Shown: one piece after another, positions 8,381 to 17,382 of the stretch
Numbering within the stretch: the first letter of the stretch is position 1
How the letters are laid out: every line of letters starts with the position of its first letter
Assembly: GCA_019634125.1 (NCBI GenBank)
Contig: JAHQVX010000003.1
Span: 1 to 35,316 of the forward strand
Direction of reading: 5' to 3'
Length of the DNA: 35,316 bases
From: Saprospiraceae bacterium
GTDB taxonomy: Bacteria > Bacteroidota > Bacteroidia > Chitinophagales > JAHQVX01
Notes under the pieces: generated by a model
Told to the model about the DNA's origin: nothing
Database searches by the model: none
Seen by the model: the letters and a program-made list of their open reading frames with translations, nothing else
Program-made: the position numbers and the translations under genes

Positions 8381-10267
8381 ATGAAACCGACTTTCATCAT
8401 TGATTTCGACAGTACGTTTACCCAAGTGGAAGCGCTGGATATTTTATGCGAAATCGCGTTGAAAGACTCGCCTAAAAAGGACCAACACTTACAAGAAATT
8501 CAAGCGATCACCGATCAAGGGATGGCTGGAGAGATTAATTTTCGGCAATCACTAGAAAAACGGATTCCTTTACTATTGGCTCATCGAGATCATTTACCTG
8601 AATTGATCGAAGTATTGAAAGAGAAGGTATCGCCTTCTTTCAAACGTAATAAAGCTTTCTTTGAGCAGAATAAAGAACGCATTTTTATAGTGAGTAACGG
8701 CTTTCAAGACTTTATTAAGCCAGTGATTGAAACGCTAGGCCTATATCCTGGAAAAGTCTATGCCAATTCATTTGTTTATGATGAAGCTGGACATATCGTA
8801 GGTTTCGACAAAAACAATCCCCTGTCACAATCTGGCGGAAAACCAAAACTCATTGAACAAATGCAGCTCGATGGTGAAGTGGTGGTGATTGGAGATGGGT
8901 ACAACGACTATGAAATAAAACAGCAGGGCCATGCCGATAAGTTTTTTGCGTTTACCGAAAATGTGAAACGAGAACAAGTGGTTCCTTTGGCAGATCATGA
9001 AGCCCCGAATTTAGATGACATTTTATATGAATTAAATATGAGTAGAGCACACTCTTATCCGAAAAATAGAATTAAAGTCTTATTACTGGAAGGTGTCCAC
9101 GAAGATGCCGTTCGCTTATTTAGTGAGGAAGGTTATCAAGTAGAATATTTGACTACAGCATTGCATGAAGACGAGCTTTGTGAAAAGATTCAGGACGTTA
9201 ACATCATCGGAATTCGTTCTAAGACACAGATCACGCGTAAGGTCGTAGAGAGTGCCAAACGATTAATTGCTGTTGGGGCCTACTGTATTGGAACGAACCA
9301 AATTGATTTGGAAGCTTGTACTGAAAACGGCGTTGCCGTTTTCAATGCCCCCTACTCCAACACCCGTTCCGTAGTAGAGCTGGCCATTGCCGAAATGATC
9401 CTGCTTATCCGAAATCTTCCGGATAAAGTCGCTGGTATGCACAACGGAACGTGGCAAAAAAGTGCTACAAATAGCCGTGAAGTGCGTGGAAAAAAGCTAG
9501 GGATTATCGGTTATGGTAGTATTGGCGCACAATTGTCTGTAGTGGCAGAGGCGCTCGGAATGGATGTGTATTTCTACGACACCATCGATAAACTGGCATT
9601 AGGGAATGCCACCAAATGTGAATCCCTAGAGGAAATATTGCAGTTGTCAGACATCATCACCCTGCATATTGATGGACGGCCAGAAAATGACAACCTCATC
9701 GGAGCAAAGGAATTCGCCCTGATGAAAGACAATGTGATCTTCTTAAACTTAGCCCGCGGTAAGGTCGTAGATATTCCTGCCCTGAAAGCGGCAATTGAAA
9801 GTGGCAAAATTGGCGGAACGGGCGTGGATGTATTTCCTAAAGAACCCAAAAGCAACGATGAAGCCTTCGAGAGCGACTTAATGGGCGCACGCAATACCAT
9901 CCTTACGCCGCATATCGGCGGAAGTACAGAAGAAGCGCAAGAAAATATCGGTCACTTCGTGCCCGGAAAGATCATGGCCTATATCAATACAGGAAGTACG
10001 TATGGTAGTGTGAATTTTCCAAATGTTCAACTGCCCAACTTCGAAGGCGCCCATCGGTTATTGCATATCCATAAAAACGTTCCGAATGTCATGGCACAAA
10101 TCAATCAGATTTTAGCCAAACACGAAACAAACATTTTAGGTCAACACCTGAAAACCAATGAACATATTGGTTATGTGATTACCGACATCGATAAGGCGTA
10201 TAGTGACGCTGTACTCAAAGAATTGAAAGATATCGAGGCTACGATTTGGTTTCGAATTTTGTATTAA
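8381..10267 (+). CDS. Fused phosphoserine phosphatase-like HAD domain + D-3-phosphoglycerate dehydrogenase with C-terminal ACT-like domain
   Basis: N-terminal HAD motifs DFDST, VSNG, GDGYND; then SerA motifs RSKTQIT, GIIGYGSIGAQ, LARGKVVD, PHIGGSTEEAQ; ACT-like C-terminus (HIHKNVPNVMAQINQILAKHETNI). Confidence 0.9.
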   Translation: MKPTFIIDFDSTFTQVEALDILCEIALKDSPKKDQHLQEIQAITDQGMAGEINFRQSLEKRIPLLLAHRDHLPELIEVLKEKVSPSFKRNKAFFEQNKERIFIVSNGFQDFIKPVIETLGLYPGKVYANSFVYDEAGHIVGFDKNNPLSQSGGKPKLIEQMQLDGEVVVIGDGYNDYEIKQQGHADKFFAFTENVKREQVVPLADHEAPNLDDILYELNMSRAHSYPKNRIKVLLLEGVHEDAVRLFSEEGYQVEYLTTALHEDELCEKIQDVNIIGIRSKTQITRKVVESAKRLIAVGAYCIGTNQIDLEACTENGVAVFNAPYSNTRSVVELAIAEMILLIRNLPDKVAGMHNGTWQKSATNSREVRGKKLGIIGYGSIGAQLSVVAEALGMDVYFYDTIDKLALGNATKCESLEEILQLSDIITLHIDGRPENDNLIGAKEFALMKDNVIFLNLARGKVVDIPALKAAIESGKIGGTGVDVFPKEPKSNDEAFESDLMGARNTILTPHIGGSTEEAQENIGHFVPGKIMAYINTGSTYGSVNFPNVQLPNFEGAHRLLHIHKNVPNVMAQINQILAKHETNILGQHLKTNEHIGYVITDIDKAYSDAVLKELKDIEATIWFRILY

Positions 10268-10308
10268 AAACTTTGTGGAAAAAGCTTTATAATTTCCCCA
10301 AATTAATC

Positions 10309-10316
10309 TATCTTTG
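10309..10316 (+). promoter_or_regulatory. Bacteroidota -7 box (TATCTTTG) upstream of rplS
   Basis: TAnnTTTG match followed by GCACTC, about 40 nt upstream of the rplS ATG. Confidence 0.65.
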
Positions 10317-10356
10317 CACTCACTTTTTTGAAAAGGTAAGCGAAATTTAAAGAGAC

Positions 10357-10713
10357 ATGGACTTTATTAAGGAATTAGAGCGTGAGTTAACTCCAGAATT
10401 CAATCATTCAGAATTCAAGGCAGGAGATACGATTAACGTACACTATAAAATTGTTGAAGGAAGCAAAACGCGTATTCAGCAGTTTAAAGGGGTTGTTATT
10501 CAACGAAGAGGAAGCGGATTAACGGAAACATTTACTGTTCGTAAGATGAGTAGTAATGTTGGTGTAGAACGAATTTTCCCAGTTCATTCTCCAAATATCG
10601 AAAAAATTGACATCGTCAAGTACGGTAAAGTACGTAGAGCACGTATTTTCTATCAGCGTGACCGTAAAGGAAAGGCTGCCCGTATTAAAGAACGTCTTGT
10701 TCGAAAGAAGTAA
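10357..10713 (+). CDS. rplS: 50S ribosomal protein L19
   Basis: [82 protein letters not shown]. Confidence 0.97.
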   Translation: MDFIKELERELTPEFNHSEFKAGDTINVHYKIVEGSKTRIQQFKGVVIQRRGSGLTETFTVRKMSSNVGVERIFPVHSPNIEKIDIVKYGKVRRARIFYQRDRKGKAARIKERLVRKK

Positions 10714-10730
10714 GATTAGTTTAGTGGATT

Positions 10731-10757
10731 AAAAACCTCCCTTTCAGGGAGGTTTTT
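10731..10757 (+). terminator. Intrinsic terminator after rplS
   Basis: AAAAACCTCCC-ttt/c-AGGGAGGTTTTTTT. Confidence 0.9.
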
Positions 10758-10768
10758 TTATGCCATTT

Positions 10769-11255
10769 AACTACAACTTCACACTGAACTCCCCAGCCAA
10801 GGATTCAACAATCAACTAGAAACTGACCATGCGTAACTATGGACTTCAGTACATAGCAAAATGCACACACTATTAACTACGGACTGAAGTCCCCAGCCAA
10901 GGATTCAACAATCAATTAGCCACTGACCATGCCTAACTATGGACTTCAGGCCATAGCAAAATGCACACACTATAACTACGGACTGAAGTCCCCAGCCAAT
11001 GTTTCAACAATCAATTAGCCACTGACCATGCCTAACTATGGACTTCAGTGCATAGCAAAATGCACACTCTAAAACTACGGACTGAAGTCCGCAGTCAAGG
11101 ATTCAACAATCGATTAGCCACAGACCATGCGTAACTATGGACTTCAGTGCATAGCAAAATGCACACATTAAAACTACGGACTGAAGTCCGCAGCCAAGGA
11201 TTCAACTATCAATTAGCCACTGACCATGCGTAACTATGGACTTAAGTCCATAGCA
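10769..11255. repeat. BIME/REP-like array: ~5 copies of a 99-100 bp unit with two inverted hairpins each
   Basis: Anchor CC[C/G]CAG[C/T]CAA at 10791, 10891, 10990, 11089, 11188 (spacing 100, 99, 99, 99). Each unit has CTACGGACTGAAGTCC[C/G]CAG and CTATGGACTTCAGTGCATAG; the last copy is a perfect 20-bp palindrome CTATGGACTTAAGTCCATAG. Confidence 0.9.
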
Positions 11256-11260
11256 TTGCC

Positions 11261-12745
11261 TTAAAGCTCATCCGCCACGTTGCGGTCGTTAGCTAATCGA
11301 GGTACTTTATTTTGCCCACCGAGTTTGCCCTTTCGCTTCATGTAGGTTCGAAACGCATCGGCAGGAAGGGCATTAATTTTCAGGCATTGGAGCATATTTC
11401 CCGCTCGTAAATCATCATAATACGTATTCAGTGAACGAAGTTGGTCGTCGATTTGGCGGGCAAAGCCCGCCAAATCATCACTCGGGGGCTCGGCAAATGC
11501 CACATTCCACTCGTGGTAAGGCAATTCGTCGGTCGTATGAATCATTGGAGCTACATGGTATTCAACCACGCCGAAGGCGTGGTTTTCCAAAGCAAATTGC
11601 AACGCACGATCCACTTCTTCCCCGATCACATGCTCACCAAAAGCAGAGATGAAATGCTTGATTCGGCCAGTCACCAGCAAACGATAAGGATCTTTGCTTA
11701 CAAACTTCACCGTATCACCAATATTATAACCCCATAGCCCTGCATTACTATTAATAATCACGGCATAGTTCTCCCCGATCTCTACATCTTTTAATTGCAA
11801 TCGAGTTGGGGCTTCGTCGAAGACTTCTCCCGCAGGAATAAATTCGAAGAAAATCCCAGAATTACTATTCAATAACAAACCTTCTGCATCCGGATGATCT
11901 TGGAAGGCAATGAAGCCCTCAGAAGCCGGATAGGTCTCTACGCTATTGACCTTTCCGCCAATCAACCGTTCCATTTGAGCTCGATAAGGGGCGTAGTTCA
12001 CCCCGCCATAGACAAACATGTCGAAGTTGGGAAACACCTCCTTAATCGTAGACTTTCCGGTGCGTTCCAACAAGCGCTCAAAATACATTTGCACCCACGG
12101 CGGAATGCCACTAATCAAACTCATATTAGCATCTACGGTCTCATCAATGATGCGTTCTACCTTCTCTTCCCAATCTTCAATACAGTTGGTCGCATAACTC
12201 GGCATTTCATTCGCCTTTAAATACTTAGGTACGTGGTGATTCACAATTCCCGATAGTCGCCCAGTATAGATTCCCGCTACTTTATCTAGCTCTGGAGAAC
12301 CCGACAAAAAAATCATCTTCCCATTCACGAAGTCACTACGCTTGGTGTGATAAATGTTACAAAGCAGTGCCAGCTTCGCGCCATTAATATGATTAGAAAT
12401 CGATGCTTTCGTAATTGGAATATACTTTGACCCAGATGTGGTCCCACTCGTTTTCGCAAAATACAAGGGCTTACCAGGCCATAAAATATCTCTAGCTCCA
12501 TCTTTTATTAAGTCAACATACGATTTCAAGCCTTCATAATCATTAATCGGAATGGCTTGCTTAAAGTCGGAATAGCTTCTTATTGCCGCAAATTGATGCG
12601 CTTTTCCAAATTGAGTTGCAGCAGCTTTTCGAACAATTTGTTGTCTTATCTTCTCTTGAATTTCTACAGCGTGTTTGGCTTGATGGTATAGCCTGCCAAC
12701 TTGTTGGCGGGCGTATGGTAAGGCAAGAAAGGACTTTAGGGACAT
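11261..12745 (-). CDS. GH3 auxin-responsive promoter family protein (acyl-adenylating enzyme)
   Basis: FAKTSGTTSGSKYIPITKASI P-loop, YPASEGFIAFQ, LWGYNIGDTVKFVSKDPYRLLVTGRIKHFISAFGEHVIGEEVD, typical of the bacterial GH3 family. Confidence 0.88.
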   Translation of the reverse strand: MSLKSFLALPYARQQVGRLYHQAKHAVEIQEKIRQQIVRKAAATQFGKAHQFAAIRSYSDFKQAIPINDYEGLKSYVDLIKDGARDILWPGKPLYFAKTSGTTSGSKYIPITKASISNHINGAKLALLCNIYHTKRSDFVNGKMIFLSGSPELDKVAGIYTGRLSGIVNHHVPKYLKANEMPSYATNCIEDWEEKVERIIDETVDANMSLISGIPPWVQMYFERLLERTGKSTIKEVFPNFDMFVYGGVNYAPYRAQMERLIGGKVNSVETYPASEGFIAFQDHPDAEGLLLNSNSGIFFEFIPAGEVFDEAPTRLQLKDVEIGENYAVIINSNAGLWGYNIGDTVKFVSKDPYRLLVTGRIKHFISAFGEHVIGEEVDRALQFALENHAFGVVEYHVAPMIHTTDELPYHEWNVAFAEPPSDDLAGFARQIDDQLRSLNTYYDDLRAGNMLQCLKINALPADAFRTYMKRKGKLGGQNKVPRLANDRNVADEL

Positions 12746-12884
12746 GTTGTAAAAGTAGCGAAGACATTTTTTTTCGAGAAGGGCTGTTACAAACTTTACC
12801 TACTTTGCGTCCATTACACCGAAATCGCAACCCAGGATAGAAATCCTTTTGTACTTTTAACCATTACACGCTTAACAAAAACCT

Positions 12885-14651
12885 ATGCAATTAAAACAAT
12901 TACTTCTTTCTTTATGTGTTTTGTTGTGTTCGGGCTTCTATTCAAATGCCCAGAATTATGACGACTTGAGGAAAGTAACCGACACGTATGCGTTTACCGG
13001 CGCAACCGTTGAAGTTTCCCCAGGGAACGTACTTCAAAATGCCACCATCGTTGTAGAAGATGGCTTAATCAAATCGGTAGGGACGTCTGGCAACATCCCA
13101 GCGACCGCAAAAGTGATTCAACTAGATAGTTTATACGTCTACCCAGGCTTTATTTCTGGTGCAACGCACGCAGGAATTCCAAAGAAAAGTGCAGAAGAAG
13201 GCCAATCTAACCGCGGCAATCGAAATGGACGAATTGTGGGAAACCCTCCGAAAGAACGGGCAGGAATCACACCACACATCAAAGCTGCTACTCAGTTTTC
13301 GCCGAGCGAAAAAGCCGTCGAAAACTTAAGAACACAAGGCTTTACCATTGCTCACGTTCTTCCAGAAGGTAGAATGCTACCAGGTAAAGGCGCACTCGTT
13401 GCTCTTGGTGAAGGCGCTGCCAATGAAATGCTCATCAAGGATGAAACAGCACTCTTTAGCCAATTTAAAAATGCCAGTGGCGTTGCCCCAGGAACCATTA
13501 TAGGTGTCATGGCTAAATGGAGGGACTTATACAAGACCGCTCAAAGCCAACAATCGTACAATAGCACCTTTAAGACCTCTTCTCGTGGCAAGGAACGTCC
13601 AGATTTTGATGCAGAAACAGAAGCATTTTTTCCGGTAATTGACAAACAACAACCGGTATTCTTCGCTGCAGATAAAGTCCTCACCATTCAACGGGCTATG
13701 ACGTTACAAAAAGAATTAGGCTTTAATATGGTACTCTTCGAAACCAAACAAGCCGATAAGCTTGCATCCAGCATTTCATCTAATAACATTCCGCTTTTCA
13801 TTTCTATGGACCTTCCAAAAGCTGAAGAAAAGAAGCAGGATAAAAAAGAAGATGAAGCAGAAGATAAAGAAGGTGAAGCTGAAGAAGCAATGTCTGCTTT
13901 AGAGAAAAGCTTACAAGCAGAAAAAGAAGCATTGGAAGCGCGTAAATCGAAAATCTTAGCCGAATATGAAGCTCAGGCCGCCAGCCTTGCTGCAAAAGGC
14001 ATACGATTTGGATTCTCAACGCTTGAAGCCAAACCAAAAGACTTTAATGCAACCATTGGTCGAATGATTGAAGCTGGGCTAACACCAGATCAAGCCCTGA
14101 AAGCATTAACTACTGATGCGGCACAACTTCTAGGCATTTCGAATATTGCTGGAACGATTGAACAAGGCAAATTAGCCCACTTCGCAGCATTTACGAAGCC
14201 ATTTCATGAGGAAAAAGCTCAAGCCAAGTATGTGTTCATTGAAGATCAACTCTATGAGTTTGAAGTGAAAGAAAAAAAGAAGAAAAAGAAAAAAGACACT
14301 GCTGAAGGCGAAGAAGGAGCTGCTTCGGAGGGTGCAGATATTGTTGGAGAATGGGACTTCACCATTGATACACCAGGAGAACAAAACATCGGCGTGATGA
14401 CCATTACAAAAGACGGAGACGATTATTCTGGTGAATTATATACCGAAGATGACCCTTCTGATGTAGAAGAGTTTGATATCACCCTTGATGGGGATGAAAT
14501 TTCATTCTCTTTCGACATCGATAATGATGGAATGGAACTCAACCTCGACTTTAACCTCACCGTGGATGGCGATGATATGGAAGGCGCAGTAAGTGTCGGT
14601 GAGTTTGGATCTTTTGATATGGAAGCTACACGTACTTCTAAACCCGAATAA
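12885..14651 (+). CDS. Secreted amidohydrolase-fold protein with degenerate metal site and C-terminal beta-rich domain
   Basis: Signal peptide MQLKQLLLSLCVLLCSGFYSNAQ; amidohydrolase frame (YVYPGFISGATHAG; LTPDQALKALTTDAAQLLGISNIAGTIEQGKLAHF); K/E-rich insert; C-terminal GEWDFTIDTPGEQNIGVMTITKDGDDYSGELY... domain. Confidence 0.82.
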   Translation: MQLKQLLLSLCVLLCSGFYSNAQNYDDLRKVTDTYAFTGATVEVSPGNVLQNATIVVEDGLIKSVGTSGNIPATAKVIQLDSLYVYPGFISGATHAGIPKKSAEEGQSNRGNRNGRIVGNPPKERAGITPHIKAATQFSPSEKAVENLRTQGFTIAHVLPEGRMLPGKGALVALGEGAANEMLIKDETALFSQFKNASGVAPGTIIGVMAKWRDLYKTAQSQQSYNSTFKTSSRGKERPDFDAETEAFFPVIDKQQPVFFAADKVLTIQRAMTLQKELGFNMVLFETKQADKLASSISSNNIPLFISMDLPKAEEKKQDKKEDEAEDKEGEAEEAMSALEKSLQAEKEALEARKSKILAEYEAQAASLAAKGIRFGFSTLEAKPKDFNATIGRMIEAGLTPDQALKALTTDAAQLLGISNIAGTIEQGKLAHFAAFTKPFHEEKAQAKYVFIEDQLYEFEVKEKKKKKKKDTAEGEEGAASEGADIVGEWDFTIDTPGEQNIGVMTITKDGDDYSGELYTEDDPSDVEEFDITLDGDEISFSFDIDNDGMELNLDFNLTVDGDDMEGAVSVGEFGSFDMEATRTSKPE

Positions 14652-14658
14652 TAATAAC

Positions 14659-16017
14659 ATGAAAAAGTATACAGCAATTACCGCCATACTTCTATTTTTT
14701 GGGCTAAGTGCCACCGCACAAGTTGAAAAAGGAAGTATGCTTATAAAGAATGCCACTGTTCTTACCGTAACAGATGGTACAAAATCTAACACCGACATTT
14801 TGGTGGAAAATGGAAAAATTAAACGAATTGGAAGTGATTTAAAAGCTCGAAATGCGGAAACGATTGATGCCACTGGCATGTACGTCATGCCCGGCATTAT
14901 TGATGCCCACTCGCATATTGCCATTGATGCCGTAAATGAAGCCACCAACCCAGTAACTGCCGAAGTTTGGGTCGGAGATGCGTTAAATCCCATGGATATT
15001 GGAATTTATCGAGCATTAGCTGGCGGAGTAACTATTTCTCATGCCATGCATGGATCAGCAAATGCCGTTGGTGGACAATGTGAAACCATCAAACATAGAT
15101 GGGGCACTTACGATGCAGAGGAAATTCGAATGCAAGGCGCACCAAGAACTATAAAATTTGCACTTGGAGAAAACCCAATGCGGGTACATGGTGAAGGCGG
15201 GGGCATCAAGCCAAGAACAAGAATGGGTATCGAACAAGTATTTAGAGATGCGTTTAACGATGCACTTGAATACAAAAAGGCCTGGGCAACTTATAAATCC
15301 AATCCAAATTCAACACCACCTGAATACAGTTTAAGAATGGAAACCCTCGGAGATATCATCGATGGGGAAATCATTGTCCACTGTCATTCCTATAGAGCAG
15401 ATGAAATCTATATGCTGTTGAATGTATTAGAAGATTTCGGTGTGAAACGAATTTGTTTCCAGCACGTGAATGAAGGCTTCAAAGTAGCCCCTGAATTAGC
15501 CGAATATGGCGCTATGGCTTCGGTATTCTCTGATTGGTGGGCTTATAAATTTGAGGTCTACTACTCTACGGCTTACAATGCAGCCATTCTTACAAAGAAC
15601 GGTGTAGTTACTTCGATCAATTCCGATTCAGGAGAATTGATCCGACACTTATACCATGAAGCTGCGAAAACACAGCGATATGGTAATTTGAGTGATGATG
15701 AGGCCTTATCGTTAATCACAATTAATCCTGCCAAGCAGTTAGGAATTGAAGATCGAGTGGGTTCCATTGAAGTGGGAAAAGAGGCGGATTTAGTCATCTT
15801 TAAAAATCATCCCTTATCGATTTACGCCATTCCTCAAAAAACCATTATTGACGGAGTCGTTTATTTCGACATTGATGCCGATGCAGATGACATGCGCGTA
15901 GATATTAGTTTAGACCCGGAAGAGAAGTTTGATGCCACCTTCGATTATTATGAAGAAGGTGAGGATGATCGCTGTATGGAAGGTGTATTCGAATTTTTAT
16001 TTGGAACTCAAGAATAA
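14659..16017 (+). CDS. Secreted amidohydrolase (imidazolonepropionase-like), metal site intact
   Basis: Start moved to ATG 14659 (MKKYTAITAILLFFGLSATAQ); MPGIIDAHSHIA HxH motif, IVHCHSYRADEI, SINSDSGEL, INPAKQLGIEDRVGSIEVGKEADLVIF. Confidence 0.9.
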   Translation: MKKYTAITAILLFFGLSATAQVEKGSMLIKNATVLTVTDGTKSNTDILVENGKIKRIGSDLKARNAETIDATGMYVMPGIIDAHSHIAIDAVNEATNPVTAEVWVGDALNPMDIGIYRALAGGVTISHAMHGSANAVGGQCETIKHRWGTYDAEEIRMQGAPRTIKFALGENPMRVHGEGGGIKPRTRMGIEQVFRDAFNDALEYKKAWATYKSNPNSTPPEYSLRMETLGDIIDGEIIVHCHSYRADEIYMLLNVLEDFGVKRICFQHVNEGFKVAPELAEYGAMASVFSDWWAYKFEVYYSTAYNAAILTKNGVVTSINSDSGELIRHLYHEAAKTQRYGNLSDDEALSLITINPAKQLGIEDRVGSIEVGKEADLVIFKNHPLSIYAIPQKTIIDGVVYFDIDADADDMRVDISLDPEEKFDATFDYYEEGEDDRCMEGVFEFLFGTQE

Positions 16018-16026
16018 AAACAAGTA

Positions 16027-17316
16027 ATGATGAAGTTTATAAAAAATAGTTTATTTCTCGCATTAGTTGTTTTAGCTAGTGCTTTAAGCGCGCAACAAGT
16101 TGCGCCGCCTGAAAGTGGAACGTTTATTTTAACCAACGCCACCATCGAAACCATTACCAATGGGCAACAAAAAGGAGATATCCTGATTCAAGATGGTAAA
16201 ATTGCACAAATCGGAGGCAATCTATCTCGTCCCGCTGGTGCGAAAGTAGTTGACTGTGCTGGATTGACCGTATATCCCGGATTAATTGATTCAGGTACGC
16301 GGCTTGGTTTAGCAGAAATTGGCTCGATTTCACTAACACAAGACTATAATGAATTAGGCAGTGTAACGCCACAAATGCAAGCCCTTACCGCTGTAAATCC
16401 AAGTTCTGTGAACATACCAGTTACACGTACGAATGGAATTACCACAGTGATCGCTGCGCCAAGTGGTGGACGATTTCCAGGTACTGCTGCATTAATTAAT
16501 TTACATGGCTACACCCCTGACCAGATGTATGCTGGTTTTAAGGCCGTAGTTATGAATTTCCCAAGTACAGGCCGAAGAGGGCGTTGGGATCGCCGATCTG
16601 ATGAAGACATCAAGAAAGACGAGGAAAAAGCCCTGAAAGAGATCACAGAGCTTTGGGATGATATGGCAGTTTATCATCGAATTGATTCGGTGGGTGGTCA
16701 GCCAGACTACAATCCTGCCATGGAAACCCTACTTCCAGTTTACCGAGGAGAAGCCGTGCTGATGGTAGAAGCGAATAAAGCCAAAGACATTGAATCGGCA
16801 TTAAAGTGGATTGAAGAGAAAGGCATTAAAGCCATTCTTACGGGAGCTGCCGAAGGTTGGCGTGTCGCCGATAAAATCGCCGATTCGGGCATTCCAGTGA
16901 TTACTGGTCCGATTTTAAACACGCCTACTCGATCGAGTGATCGATTCGACAAAGCGTATGCCAATGCTGGCCTTATGCAGAAAGCAGGCGTTAAAGTAGC
17001 CATTAGAACCAATGAAACCGAAAACGTGCGTAACCTTCCATTTAACGCAGGATTTGCTGCAGCATATGGAATGGGCAAAGAAGAAGCACTTAAAGCGGTT
17101 ACTATTGTTCCTGCAGAAATCTTTGGCGTATCGGATCAGTTAGGTTCGATTGAAGTGGGCAAAGTGGCGAATTTATTTGTTACTGATGGAGATCCATTCG
17201 AGACAAAAACCCAGGTACAACACTTATTTATAAGTGGCTGGAAAATCCCGATGGAAAATAGACATACGTTATTGTATGATGAGTTTTTGGAACGAAGTCC
17301 AGGCTTAACGAAGTAA
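16027..17316 (+). CDS. Secreted amidohydrolase-fold protein lacking the HxH motif
   Basis: MMKFIKNSLFLALVVLASALSAQ signal; YPGLIDSGTRLGLAEIGSI in place of PGLIDxHxH; VTIVPAEIFGVSDQLGSIEVGKVANLFVTDGDPF. Confidence 0.85.
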   Translation: MMKFIKNSLFLALVVLASALSAQQVAPPESGTFILTNATIETITNGQQKGDILIQDGKIAQIGGNLSRPAGAKVVDCAGLTVYPGLIDSGTRLGLAEIGSISLTQDYNELGSVTPQMQALTAVNPSSVNIPVTRTNGITTVIAAPSGGRFPGTAALINLHGYTPDQMYAGFKAVVMNFPSTGRRGRWDRRSDEDIKKDEEKALKEITELWDDMAVYHRIDSVGGQPDYNPAMETLLPVYRGEAVLMVEANKAKDIESALKWIEEKGIKAILTGAAEGWRVADKIADSGIPVITGPILNTPTRSSDRFDKAYANAGLMQKAGVKVAIRTNETENVRNLPFNAGFAAAYGMGKEEALKAVTIVPAEIFGVSDQLGSIEVGKVANLFVTDGDPFETKTQVQHLFISGWKIPMENRHTLLYDEFLERSPGLTK

Positions 17317-17322
17317 TTGTTT

Positions 17323-17353
17323 AACCGCCTCGGCTTTGCCGAGGCGGTTTTTT
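17323..17353 (+). terminator. Intrinsic terminator after the amidohydrolase operon
   Basis: AACCGCCTCGGC-TTT-GCCGAGGCGGTT followed by TTTT. Confidence 0.92.
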
Positions 17354-17382
17354 CATACAACGCATTTTTGTATACTTACAGC

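Noticed and set aside
8180-8425. 81-aa minus-strand ORF between tnaA and serBA
   Set aside because: Overlaps the serBA start and has no recognisable features.
10769-11255. CRISPR array
   Set aside because: The full ~99-bp unit repeats, with no short repeat plus unique spacers and no cas genes.
11894-12220. Plus-strand ORFs within GH3 and other antisense ORFs in the track
   Set aside because: All lie inside strongly supported genes and show no independent coding evidence.
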